In this document: positions 1 through 6,639 of the stretch, one piece after another
Layout: each line of letters starts with the position of its first letter
How positions within the stretch are numbered: the first letter of the stretch is position 1
DNA from: Synergistaceae bacterium
Lineage (GTDB): Bacteria; Synergistota; Synergistia; Synergistales; Aminobacteriaceae
DNA: 8,269 bases
Assembly: GCA_031273365.1 (NCBI GenBank)
Contig: JAISSA010000003.1
Span: 1 to 8,269 of the forward strand
Direction of reading: 5' to 3'
Position numbers and translations under genes: made by a program
Notes under the pieces: generated by a model
Database searches by the model: none
The model's input: only the letters and a program-made list of their open reading frames with translations
Told to the model about the DNA's origin: nothing

Positions 1-500
1 TCGTAGTGTTCGCGCTCCAATCCGGGAATCAGTTTCTCGGCGGCAATTTTTCCCAGCAGCGCGACGTTCTGCATACGAACGTCCGGAAGTTCCCTGCGGA
101 CGACGTGGCATTTTACCTCCATCCTGGCGCACGCCTCGGACAGCTTTTCTCCGTCGGCGGCGGCCTCGTCTCCCATCCGCGCGGGCAGAGACTGCCACAC
201 AGTATCGTAACAGACCACCGTTCCCCCTTTGCGCACCCACAGATCGGCCGCTCTGACGGCTTCGGTGAGCTCAAGGCAGATGGCGAGATCGGCCAGCCCC
301 CTGCCGAAAAGGGGGCTCCGCACGTCGCCGATGCGAAGGTACGACTCCACAAGTCCCCCACGCTGGGCCAGTCCGTGCGTGTCCACGCCCATGGCGCGGA
401 CCCCGGCCGCCGTCGTCGCGCCCAGAAGGCTTTCCGCCAGCAACCCGATTCCCTGACCGCCAACGCCGCTGATATAAATATTGAAAGGTCTGCCGCTCAT
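1..500 (-). CDS. iorB: indolepyruvate:ferredoxin oxidoreductase, beta subunit (3' end cut by window)
   Basis: Beta (gamma-domain) subunit of indolepyruvate:ferredoxin oxidoreductase, which with IorA oxidatively decarboxylates aryl-pyruvates (from Trp, Phe, Tyr transamination) to aryl-acetyl-CoA and reduces ferredoxin in the cytoplasm. My translation of the minus strand starts MSGRPFNIYISGVGGQGIG; GVGGQGIG (residues 12-19) is the glycine-rich signature of the 2-oxoacid:ferredoxin oxidoreductase gamma domain, and residues 41-52 (THGLAQRGGLVE) match the family's hG-x-AQRGG segment. The reading frame is open for 166 codons to base 3, so about 25-30 residues of a usual ~190-200 are missing beyond the window. 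The ATG (500-498) overlaps the iorA stop (499-497) as ATGA, indicating translational coupling; AAGGAG lies at 511-516. Family assignment is firm; substrate (indolepyruvate versus other aryl-pyruvates) follows from the pairing with IorA. Confidence 0.93.
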   Translation of the reverse strand, partial: MSGRPFNIYISGVGGQGIGLLAESLLGATTAAGVRAMGVDTHGLAQRGGLVESYLRIGDVRSPLFGRGLADLAICLELTEAVRAADLWVRKGGTVVCYDTVWQSLPARMGDEAAADGEKLSEACARMEVKCHVVRRELPDVRMQNVALLGKIAAEKLIPGLEREHY

Positions 501-2395
501 TGCTTTCCATCTCCTTTTGAACTCCTGCTCAGGGAAATGGCGCGGGCCGGGCAGGTCTGCACGCAGGACCCGTCGCCGATGCAAAGTTCCGGATTCACGA
601 CGATGCTCCCGTCAGAATCGCGCTGAAAGGAAGGACAGCCGAATTTTCCGATGCACTCCTGAATCCGCGTGCATTTTTGCCCGATTTCAACGTGTTTTTT
701 CTCGTAACCGGGCCGGCGCATGGCCTCCTTCGTCGCTTTCAGCATACAGGGATGCCGTGCGATGACGACCCTGAAGCCTCTGGCTTCAACGGCTTCCCTG
801 ATCATTGCGGTCAGTTTCGCCTGGCTGTAGGTATCGACTTCGCGAATCCAGCGGACGCCGAGCCCCTCGAGCACCCGCTTCAGAGGGATGGCCTCGGCGG
901 GGTCGTTGGGTCCTCCTCCGCTGCCCGGATGGTCCTGATGTCCGGTCATGGCCGTCGTCCCGTTTTCCATGACGACGAGAATAAAGTTGTGTCCGTTGAA
1001 GAGCGCGTTGATGATGCCGGGTATCCCCGCGTGGAAAAACGTGGAGTCCCCCAGAAAAGCCACGACGGGCTTTTCGTCGTTCAGAAGGGCGAGCCCCGAG
1101 GCGGTCCCGGAACAGTGCCCCATGGAGAGCAGCACCTCGCCCATCCTGCAGGGGGGAAGATAGCCGAGCGTGTGACACCCGATGTCGGCAACGGTGATCG
1201 CGCTTCCCTCGAGCGCCTTCGCAATGGCGTAAAAGGCCGAGCGGTGTCCGCAGCCCGGACACAACTGCGGCGGGCGCGGCTGCTGCGACGAGGTTCGGGC
1301 TGCGGGCGCGGGCACGACGCCGTTCCACGTGCGGTTGAGAATTTCGGCGATCCGGTCGGGAAGGTACTCGCCGATCCAGTCCTCGACGTCCGTTTTTCCC
1401 CGAATTTTCGTGCCGATGCCGCGTTCGTTCGCCAGAGCCCTGACCTCGAGCTCGAGGAAATTATCCAGCTCCTCGATCACCCGGACCTCGTCGTTTTCCC
1501 GGAGAAACTCCGCGATTCGATCCTTCGGAACGGGATGCACCACGCCCAGATGCAGCACGCCGGGCCGGGCCGGGCTCTCGTCCAGCAAATCCAGCAAAGT
1601 GGCCCCGGGCAGGCCGCTCACGATGACGCCGCGGCGTTCCTGACCCGGCTGCGTTTTATCACCCGGATACAGCTTATTGAAGGAAGACCGTTCCGCGCAG
1701 GCCCGAAAATCCTCCAGCTTGCGCAGGGCTCTGCGCTTCAGGGCCATCACGTCTTTGGCCAGCGGAATGTAGGGCCCGTTTTCGACGCTGAAACGGGGAA
1801 TTTTTTCCGTCTCGACGGGCGGACGCTTTCCAAAAGAGACGAGCTCTTTGGCGTGGCAGGTATGGGTGGCCATCCGCAGCGCGATCGGCATGTGTTTTTC
1901 CCGGGACAGCCGCACGGCCTCCAGAAACATCGTATAGGCCTCCGAGGGCGAAGACGGCTCCAGCATCGGCAGCATGGCCATACGCGCGAAATGCCGATTG
2001 TCCTGTTCGTTTTGCGAGCTGTTGGCCCCGGGATCGTCTCCGAAGACGACGACCAGGCCGCCGATCAGCTCCATCATGGGAAGCTGCACCAGAGAATCCG
2101 AGGCGACGTTGACGCCCACGCTCTTGAAAAAAACGCAGGACAGACGTCCGTTGACGGATGCCCCGAAGGCCACCTCGGCGGCGACCTTCTCGTTGACCGA
2201 AAACTCGAAATAAAAGGGCCTTTCCTCCCTGGGAACCGACGTGAGCGCCGTGGCGATTTCCGGCGTTGGAGACCCCGGATACGACGTAATGACCCTCACT
2301 CCCGACTCGATCATGGCGCGGGCCAGCGCGAAGTTCCCCATGACCGCTTCCTGAAAGGGCTCCTGCCGCATGAGAATTTCTCCCGGCTTTTTCAT
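497..2395 (-). CDS. iorA: indolepyruvate:ferredoxin oxidoreductase, alpha subunit
   Basis: Catalytic TPP- and iron-sulfur-containing subunit of indolepyruvate:ferredoxin oxidoreductase; 632 residues, normal for the family. In order: the 2-oxoacid oxidoreductase pyrimidine-binding domain (about 15-190, with TSYPGSPTPEIA at 37-48), a domain II/linker segment (about 250-320, with VIEELDNFLE at 306-315), and the TPP-binding domain (about 375-555, with CPGCGHR at 379-385, DIGCHTLG at 404-411, and the Mg/TPP motif GDSTFFH at 449-455 followed by ENGTTAMTG at 477-485). The C-terminus (about 570-620) is a two-cluster ferredoxin-like domain, but both motifs lack the usual second cysteine: C575-x5-C581-x5-C587-P with Ile578 in the expected place, and C605-x5-C611-x3-C615-P with Asp608 in it. 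The start is ATG with AGGAGG eight bases upstream. It follows a likely terminator and leads into iorB. Family certain; the redox state and number of its C-terminal clusters are open. Confidence 0.95.
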   Translation of the reverse strand: MKKPGEILMRQEPFQEAVMGNFALARAMIESGVRVITSYPGSPTPEIATALTSVPREERPFYFEFSVNEKVAAEVAFGASVNGRLSCVFFKSVGVNVASDSLVQLPMMELIGGLVVVFGDDPGANSSQNEQDNRHFARMAMLPMLEPSSPSEAYTMFLEAVRLSREKHMPIALRMATHTCHAKELVSFGKRPPVETEKIPRFSVENGPYIPLAKDVMALKRRALRKLEDFRACAERSSFNKLYPGDKTQPGQERRGVIVSGLPGATLLDLLDESPARPGVLHLGVVHPVPKDRIAEFLRENDEVRVIEELDNFLELEVRALANERGIGTKIRGKTDVEDWIGEYLPDRIAEILNRTWNGVVPAPAARTSSQQPRPPQLCPGCGHRSAFYAIAKALEGSAITVADIGCHTLGYLPPCRMGEVLLSMGHCSGTASGLALLNDEKPVVAFLGDSTFFHAGIPGIINALFNGHNFILVVMENGTTAMTGHQDHPGSGGGPNDPAEAIPLKRVLEGLGVRWIREVDTYSQAKLTAMIREAVEARGFRVVIARHPCMLKATKEAMRRPGYEKKHVEIGQKCTRIQECIGKFGCPSFQRDSDGSIVVNPELCIGDGSCVQTCPARAISLSRSSKGDGKQ

Positions 2396-2405
2396 TCTCT
2401 GAACC

Positions 2406-2412
2406 TCCTCCT
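2406..2412 (-). promoter_or_regulatory. ribosome binding site of iorA
   Basis: The minus strand reads AGGAGGAGG just before TTCAGAGA and the ATG at 2395, a near-perfect Shine-Dalgarno with 8-base spacing. It fixes the iorA start against the in-frame internal ATG at residue 9. Confidence 0.8.
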
Positions 2413-2419
2413 GTCGTCT

Positions 2420-2450
2420 TTACCGGAAGCAACCGTATGGCCTCCGGCAA
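2420..2450 (-). promoter_or_regulatory. leader hairpin upstream of iorA
   Basis: On the minus strand, TTGCCGGA (2450-2443) can pair with TCCGGTAA (2427-2420): eight pairs including one G-U, around a 15-base loop. It ends about eight bases before the iorA Shine-Dalgarno, so it would lie in the 5' leader. There is no U-run after it, so it is not an obvious attenuator. It matches no riboswitch or T-box motif I know; it could be chance. Confidence 0.3.
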
Positions 2451-2454
2451 TCGT

Positions 2455-2481
2455 TCAGATCTGGTTCTCAGATCCTGGTTC
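2455..2481 (-). repeat. tandem 13/14-base direct repeat upstream of iorA, possible operator
   Basis: On the minus strand GAACCAGGATCTGA (2481-2468) is followed with no gap by GAACCAGATCTGA (2467-2455); the copies differ by a single G. The second copy contains the palindrome CAGATCTG (2456-2463). The pair lies 60-86 bases before the iorA ATG, after the likely terminator of the signalling cassette, where a promoter and operator would be expected. The repeat is directly visible; a regulatory role is inferred. I see no convincing -35/-10 pair around it. Confidence 0.45.
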
Positions 2482-2488
2482 AGGGTCC

Positions 2489-2527
2489 GGATAACAACAA
2501 GAGCCAATCCCGTTAAAGGTTGGCTCT
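2489..2527 (-). terminator. likely intrinsic terminator after the signalling cassette
   Basis: On the minus strand AGAGCCAA (2527-2520) and TTGGCTCT (2507-2500) form a perfect 8-bp stem with a 12-base loop, followed by TGTTGTTATCC, a T-rich but interrupted tract. It sits 75 bases after the HD-GYP stop codon and 105 bases before iorA. In the plus direction the stem is followed by CCCAAAGC, so a minus-strand terminator is the better reading. The broken T-tract makes efficiency uncertain; read-through into iorAB is possible. Confidence 0.55.
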
Positions 2528-2565
2528 CCCAAAGCTTTTCCGTATTTTTTCCGCGGTTGTTACGC

Positions 2566-2585
2566 AGGCCGAAGCTCTTCAGCCT
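2566..2585 (-). other. short hairpin just after the HD-GYP stop codon
   Basis: On the minus strand AGGCTGAA (2585-2578) pairs with TTCGGCCT (2573-2566), eight pairs with one G-U and a four-base loop GAGC, starting 16 bases after the stop of the HD-GYP gene. No U-run follows, so it is more likely a 3' stabilising or accessory structure than a terminator by itself. Confidence 0.35.
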
Positions 2586-2601
2586 TCAATTCTTAATGCT
2601 C

Positions 2602-3753
2602 CTACAGCATCATGCCTCCGTCGTTTCTTTCATCGTCGTGATACTCCGTGGCGATGCTCTGGAAGGAGTGGAAGACGCTCTCGGTCATGTACATCAGCAC
2701 GGGATCGAAGTGCGTGCCCGTTTCTTTTCTCATGATGCCGAGCGTTTCTTCGTGGGACATGGGCATCTTGTAGGGCCGGTGGGAACGAAGGGAATCGTAA
2801 ACGTCGGCGATGGCCATAACGCGTCCGGCGATGGGAATGGCGTCCCCAAAGAGGCCGTTCGGGTATCCCGTTCCGTTCCACCACTCGTGATGGGATATGA
2901 CGATCTCCCGCGCCACGTGAAGAAACGACGAATCGTCGCCCAGGTCGGCGATGGCGTCGTCGATCATCTGGGCCCCGTAGGTGGTGTGCTGTTTGATCAG
3001 CTGAAACTCCCCCATCGAGAGCCGGGCCGGTTTCAGAAGGATGCTGTCCGGCACCGCCACCTTGCCGATGTCGTGCAGCTTGGCCGACTTCACGATATGG
3101 TTGGCGTAGTCCTCGCTGATCTGGTAGTGCGGATGGTCCTGAGCGAGGATGTTTTCGACGATCACCTTGGAGTACAGCGTGGTCCGCTCGATATGCCATC
3201 CCGTGTCGCTGTCGCGAAAGGCCGTGATGTTGGCCAGAATGTCCAGTATGGAATCCTGGGCCTTCTGAAGCTGGTACGTCTTGTGTTCGACCAGCTGTTC
3301 CAGACGTCTTTTGTAGGTCTCGAGCTGCATGTGCAGCCCCACGCGCGCCATGACGACGCCCGACGAGATGGGTTTCAGGATGTAGTCGACCGCCCCCAGC
3401 CTGAAGGCCTGCTCTTCCTTGTCCCGCCCCTCCTGCGCCGTCAGGAAGATGACGGGGATGTCCCGCAGCTTCCCGTCCGCCTTGAGGCGGGCGATCAGCT
3501 CATATCCGCTCATGCCCGGCATCTCGACGTCCAGGAGAATCAGGTCCGGCAACTGCTTTTGCAGAAACAGAAGCGCCCGCTCTCCGGACGGGGCGGCGTA
3601 AACTTTATACTCCTTTTTGAGAATCTCCTGTAACAGACGCAGGTTCGTAACGTCGTCATCCACGATCAAAATACTGTTAAGAAGCTCCAGCGGCGCGGCC
3701 GCGACCTTCACCGCAGGTTCCTGCATTTCGCTTTTCAAAATATTCTCCTGCAT
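2602..3753 (-). CDS. response regulator with HD-GYP domain (cyclic-di-GMP phosphodiesterase, RpfG-like)
   Basis: Two-domain response regulator of 383 residues. The receiver (about 27-145) has the acidic run IVDDD (30-34), phosphoacceptor D75 in LLDVEMPGMSGYE, T105 and K127 (LKP). A helical linker (about 146-170) leads into an HD-GYP domain (about 170-350), the family that hydrolyses cyclic-di-GMP. Metal and catalytic signatures are intact: H187 (HIERT), H227-D228 and K231 in LHDIGK, H255, H288-H289 in HHE, GTGYP at 294-298, and D317 in ADVYDSLRSHRPYK. The usual D of the HHE-xxDG-xGYP signature is Asn (HHEWWNGTGYP), a conservative change. I chose the ATG at 3753, preceded by AAGGGAG at 3761-3767; an in-frame TTG at 3771, also with a GGAG upstream, would add six residues. 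It lies 32 bases after the hybrid kinase stop, so the kinase's HPt is the likely phosphodonor. No DNA-binding domain: output is enzymatic. Confidence 0.93.
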   Translation of the reverse strand: MQENILKSEMQEPAVKVAAAPLELLNSILIVDDDVTNLRLLQEILKKEYKVYAAPSGERALLFLQKQLPDLILLDVEMPGMSGYELIARLKADGKLRDIPVIFLTAQEGRDKEEQAFRLGAVDYILKPISSGVVMARVGLHMQLETYKRRLEQLVEHKTYQLQKAQDSILDILANITAFRDSDTGWHIERTTLYSKVIVENILAQDHPHYQISEDYANHIVKSAKLHDIGKVAVPDSILLKPARLSMGEFQLIKQHTTYGAQMIDDAIADLGDDSSFLHVAREIVISHHEWWNGTGYPNGLFGDAIPIAGRVMAIADVYDSLRSHRPYKMPMSHEETLGIMRKETGTHFDPVLMYMTESVFHSFQSIATEYHDDERNDGGMML

Positions 3754-3760
3754 CCTGAGA

Positions 3761-3767
3761 CTCCCTT
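3761..3767 (-). promoter_or_regulatory. ribosome binding site deciding the HD-GYP gene start
   Basis: The minus strand reads AAGGGAG followed by TCTCAGG and ATG at 3753, a good Shine-Dalgarno with 7-base spacing. It favours the ATG over the upstream in-frame TTG at 3771. Confidence 0.6.
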
Positions 3768-3785
3768 CCAAACAGGAACTCCGGC

Positions 3786-6578
3786 CTAAATCTCTGCGGC
3801 TTCCTGGATAATCCGCGACGCCGCGTCATAATCGTAGGATTCGAGGGCCTCCCGAATCCTGCACAGGCGATCGTCCATCTCGGCGCCGTAGCTGCAGGTC
3901 AGCAGATTTTCCAGATTTTCCATCGCCGCATCGTGTTCCAGCGTTTCCAGAAGCCGATTCACCTCCTGCAGCCTCTCTCCGATTTTCCCGGCATCCTCCG
4001 TCGAGGCGGGCGGTTTTTCGACGGGCACGGAGGGCTGAACGGCCTTCAGCGCGTTTTCCAGATTTTCTCCCATTTTCGAGAGCGCCCTGAAAAAGTCCCC
4101 CGCGTGAGACTGCACATAATCGATGCGCCCCTCCTGGGCGGCCAGCTCCAGCGACCTCGCCTCCAGCGACAGACGACGCCCTCCGATATTGGCAAGCGCG
4201 CTCTTCATCCCGTGCACCTCGATTCGGAAGGACTCCCACTCCGACGTCTGCACATGCGTTTCCATAAGGGCGAGCTGCCCCGAAAGATTACGGGAAAAGA
4301 CCTTCAGCACGTTCATATAGATGTCCTGCGATCCTCCCACGACCTCGACGGCGCGCGCGACCTCCAGCTCGTCGTTCATCGCCACGGCCAGGTCGTGGAG
4401 GACGCCCTCTTCATCCGTTTTCGCCTCCTGAACGGCCGCCGGCGTCTCTTTTTCCTCGAAGACGATCCGGTCCTGGGGAAGCCATGCGCGCAGCACCCGG
4501 TTCAGCTCGTCGATCTCGATGGGCTTGCTGATAAAATCGTTCAGGGAGTTCTCCAGAAAAAGCTCTCTCATTCCGGCGACGGCATTGGCCGTCAGGGCGA
4601 CGACCGGCATGGTCGCACAGGCTCCTCCCATCCCGCGGATGCGGTGCGTCACCTCGATGCCGTCCATCTCGGGCATCATGTGATCCATAAAAACAAGGTC
4701 GTATGGTTTTGCCTTCAGCTTTTCCAGGGCCTCCGCCCCGCTTTCGGCCACGTCCGCGTCAATCCCGTAATAGCGCAGAAGCTCCTCGGCCACCAGCAGG
4801 TTGACCTTGTTGTCGTCCACGATCAGAACGTTGGCGCCCTCCACTCTGAACTCGCCGGGAGCTCCGTCCGCCTCGACGGAGACCCCCGCGTCCGTTTTAT
4901 TCAGCGCGCGGGCCAGCGCGAAGACCAGAACGGGCTCGAAAAGCACCTCGATGCCGGGTCTCGTGTGCTGCTGCGCGGCAAACTTCATGTTTTTGACCGC
5001 GATGATGGCGGCGCCGAAGCGCCATGGGGCGTAACGATCCATCATCAGGGCCCCGAAGGCATGGCGGTAGATCACGTGGGTGAAATTGGACCGGGCCACC
5101 GCCGCCGCAAACTCCGCCTCGTTGCGGCAAAGTTCGGCGGGAACGAACAAACGCTGCAGCATGTCGGCGCACGCGTCGCCACGGCTCCCGTCCATAAGGC
5201 ACAATACCCGTTTTTTGTCGGGATCGTCGACGACGGCAAGAGGCCCCGCTCCCAGCGTCTTTTGGGGGATCTCAAAGGAAAAAACGCTGCCGACGCCACA
5301 GGTGCTTGTCACGCTGATGCGTCCCTTCATCAGTTCCACGAGGCGTCGGCTGATGGCAAGCCCCAGGCCGGTGCCGCCCTGCCCGTGGCTGCGCTGCCGG
5401 TCCGCCTGCGTGAAGGGGTCGAAAAGCCCCGGAAGGTCCTCCGCCGGAATGCCGATGCCGCTGTCCTCCACGCGAAACAGGAGCATGACGTCAAAATCGG
5501 GATCGGGATAGAGATCGTCGTCGGCGTCGGTGCGTTTTCGACACTCGATCGTGAGGCCGACGCAGCCCTGCCGCGTGAATTTGATCGCGTTGCCGAGCAG
5601 GTTGAGCAGCACCTGCTTGACGCGCACGGCGTCGCCCGAAAGCATGGAGGGGATGACGGGGTCGATGTTCGTCACGAAATCGATCCCCCGCTCGGAGGCC
5701 CTGAGGTTGGTGATGCCGGACACGTCGGAGATCAGCGAGCCGACGTCGTAGGGGGCCTCGGTAATTTCCAGTCTGTCCGCGCTGATCTTCGAGAAATCCA
5801 GGATATCGTCGATGATGTTCAACAGCGAATCCGTCGCCCCGAGGATGTTGCGGACGTAACCCCGCTGAACCTCGTCCAGCGACATCAGCAGAAGAAGGTC
5901 GCTCATGCCCTTGATCGCGTTCATGGGCGTGCGTATCTCGTGGCTCATGTTCGCCAGAAAGGTGTCCTTGGCCTGAACCGCCTTTTCCGCCCGGTCTCTG
6001 GCGTCAACGAGCTCGGTGACGTCGTGCAGCACGAGAACGACGCCCTGACGTTTCCCGTCCCTGTCGATGGCCGGCGAAATGTTGGCGTGAACGTGCAGAA
6101 CGCCGCCATCCAGATAGAACATCCTGTCGTTGTAGTGCATCGGCACGGCGGCGTCAAAAACCCTGCGGCAGTTCGCAAGGCATCCCTCCACCCACTCCGG
6201 CGTCAGCTTGCGGGAAAAAAGCTCCTGAAAGGGGAGGTTCATCATCTCCCGCGGATCGGAGTAACCCAGATGGCGCACCAGCGCATCGGCGCCGATCACG
6301 AACCGCATGTTCCTGTCCAGCACCACGATGATGTCGGGGCATGCCTCGAGCAGCAGCCGATTGTAAAGGGATTGCAGGTCCTTTTCCGCCTCGTTGAAAT
6401 CGCGCAGGAGCTCGGCCGTTTCGTACATGAGCTCCAGATGTCTGTAGTCCTGTTCCCGTCGCCTGTGCCGCCGCCTCAGCGCGCGAAGCTCCGCGCGCAG
6501 GGCCTCCGGGCTTTTCTGTTCCAGGTCCGCGTCGGGGTTCCTCACATCGATAAAATCGTCCTCAACCGCAAAATCCAC
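3786..6578 (-). CDS. soluble hybrid sensor histidine kinase (PAS-HisKA-HATPase-pseudoREC-REC-HPt)
   Basis: Phosphorelay kinase of 930 residues with no membrane segment or signal peptide, so cytoplasmic. In order: charged coiled-coil (about 18-73), PAS-like domain (about 74-190), HisKA with H213 in FLANMSHEIRTPMNAI, HATPase_c (N-box N330, G1 DSGIGI 372-377, G2 GGTGLGL 401-407), a degenerate receiver-like segment (about 455-560) lacking the acidic pair and phosphoacceptor Asp, a canonical receiver (about 582-698; VDDN at 587-590, D632 in VFMDHMMPEMDG, K685 in SKP), and an HPt domain (about 725-850) with H789 in EVHGMKSALANIG. A helical tail (about 865-930) follows. I start at GTG 6578 because GGGAGG (6585-6590) stands six bases upstream; the frame is open to a GTG at 6650, but that one has no Shine-Dalgarno and would overlap the FIST gene. 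Placed between a FIST sensor and an HD-GYP regulator, it probably takes its signal from the former and phosphorylates the latter. Overall organisation is like NahK/BarA-type hybrids. Confidence 0.93.
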   Translation of the reverse strand: MDFAVEDDFIDVRNPDADLEQKSPEALRAELRALRRRHRRREQDYRHLELMYETAELLRDFNEAEKDLQSLYNRLLLEACPDIIVVLDRNMRFVIGADALVRHLGYSDPREMMNLPFQELFSRKLTPEWVEGCLANCRRVFDAAVPMHYNDRMFYLDGGVLHVHANISPAIDRDGKRQGVVLVLHDVTELVDARDRAEKAVQAKDTFLANMSHEIRTPMNAIKGMSDLLLLMSLDEVQRGYVRNILGATDSLLNIIDDILDFSKISADRLEITEAPYDVGSLISDVSGITNLRASERGIDFVTNIDPVIPSMLSGDAVRVKQVLLNLLGNAIKFTRQGCVGLTIECRKRTDADDDLYPDPDFDVMLLFRVEDSGIGIPAEDLPGLFDPFTQADRQRSHGQGGTGLGLAISRRLVELMKGRISVTSTCGVGSVFSFEIPQKTLGAGPLAVVDDPDKKRVLCLMDGSRGDACADMLQRLFVPAELCRNEAEFAAAVARSNFTHVIYRHAFGALMMDRYAPWRFGAAIIAVKNMKFAAQQHTRPGIEVLFEPVLVFALARALNKTDAGVSVEADGAPGEFRVEGANVLIVDDNKVNLLVAEELLRYYGIDADVAESGAEALEKLKAKPYDLVFMDHMMPEMDGIEVTHRIRGMGGACATMPVVALTANAVAGMRELFLENSLNDFISKPIEIDELNRVLRAWLPQDRIVFEEKETPAAVQEAKTDEEGVLHDLAVAMNDELEVARAVEVVGGSQDIYMNVLKVFSRNLSGQLALMETHVQTSEWESFRIEVHGMKSALANIGGRRLSLEARSLELAAQEGRIDYVQSHAGDFFRALSKMGENLENALKAVQPSVPVEKPPASTEDAGKIGERLQEVNRLLETLEHDAAMENLENLLTCSYGAEMDDRLCRIREALESYDYDAASRIIQEAAEI

Positions 6579-6584
6579 TCTTTG

Positions 6585-6590
6585 CCTCCC
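6585..6590 (-). promoter_or_regulatory. ribosome binding site deciding the hybrid kinase start
   Basis: The minus strand reads GGGAGG, then CAAAGA and GTG at 6578, giving a 6-base spacing. No comparable site precedes the alternative GTG at 6650, so the 24 extra residues of the longer frame are probably not translated. Confidence 0.65.
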
Positions 6591-6639
6591 TGGTCCAACA
6601 CCGCTGTCGTCTGTGTGAAGCGCCGCAAAACAGGAGCCG

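Noticed and set aside
6..626. Plus-strand frame opposite iorB and the end of iorA
   Set aside because: No domain in its product; the minus strand has the GVGGQGIG signature of IorB and the ATGA overlap with iorA.
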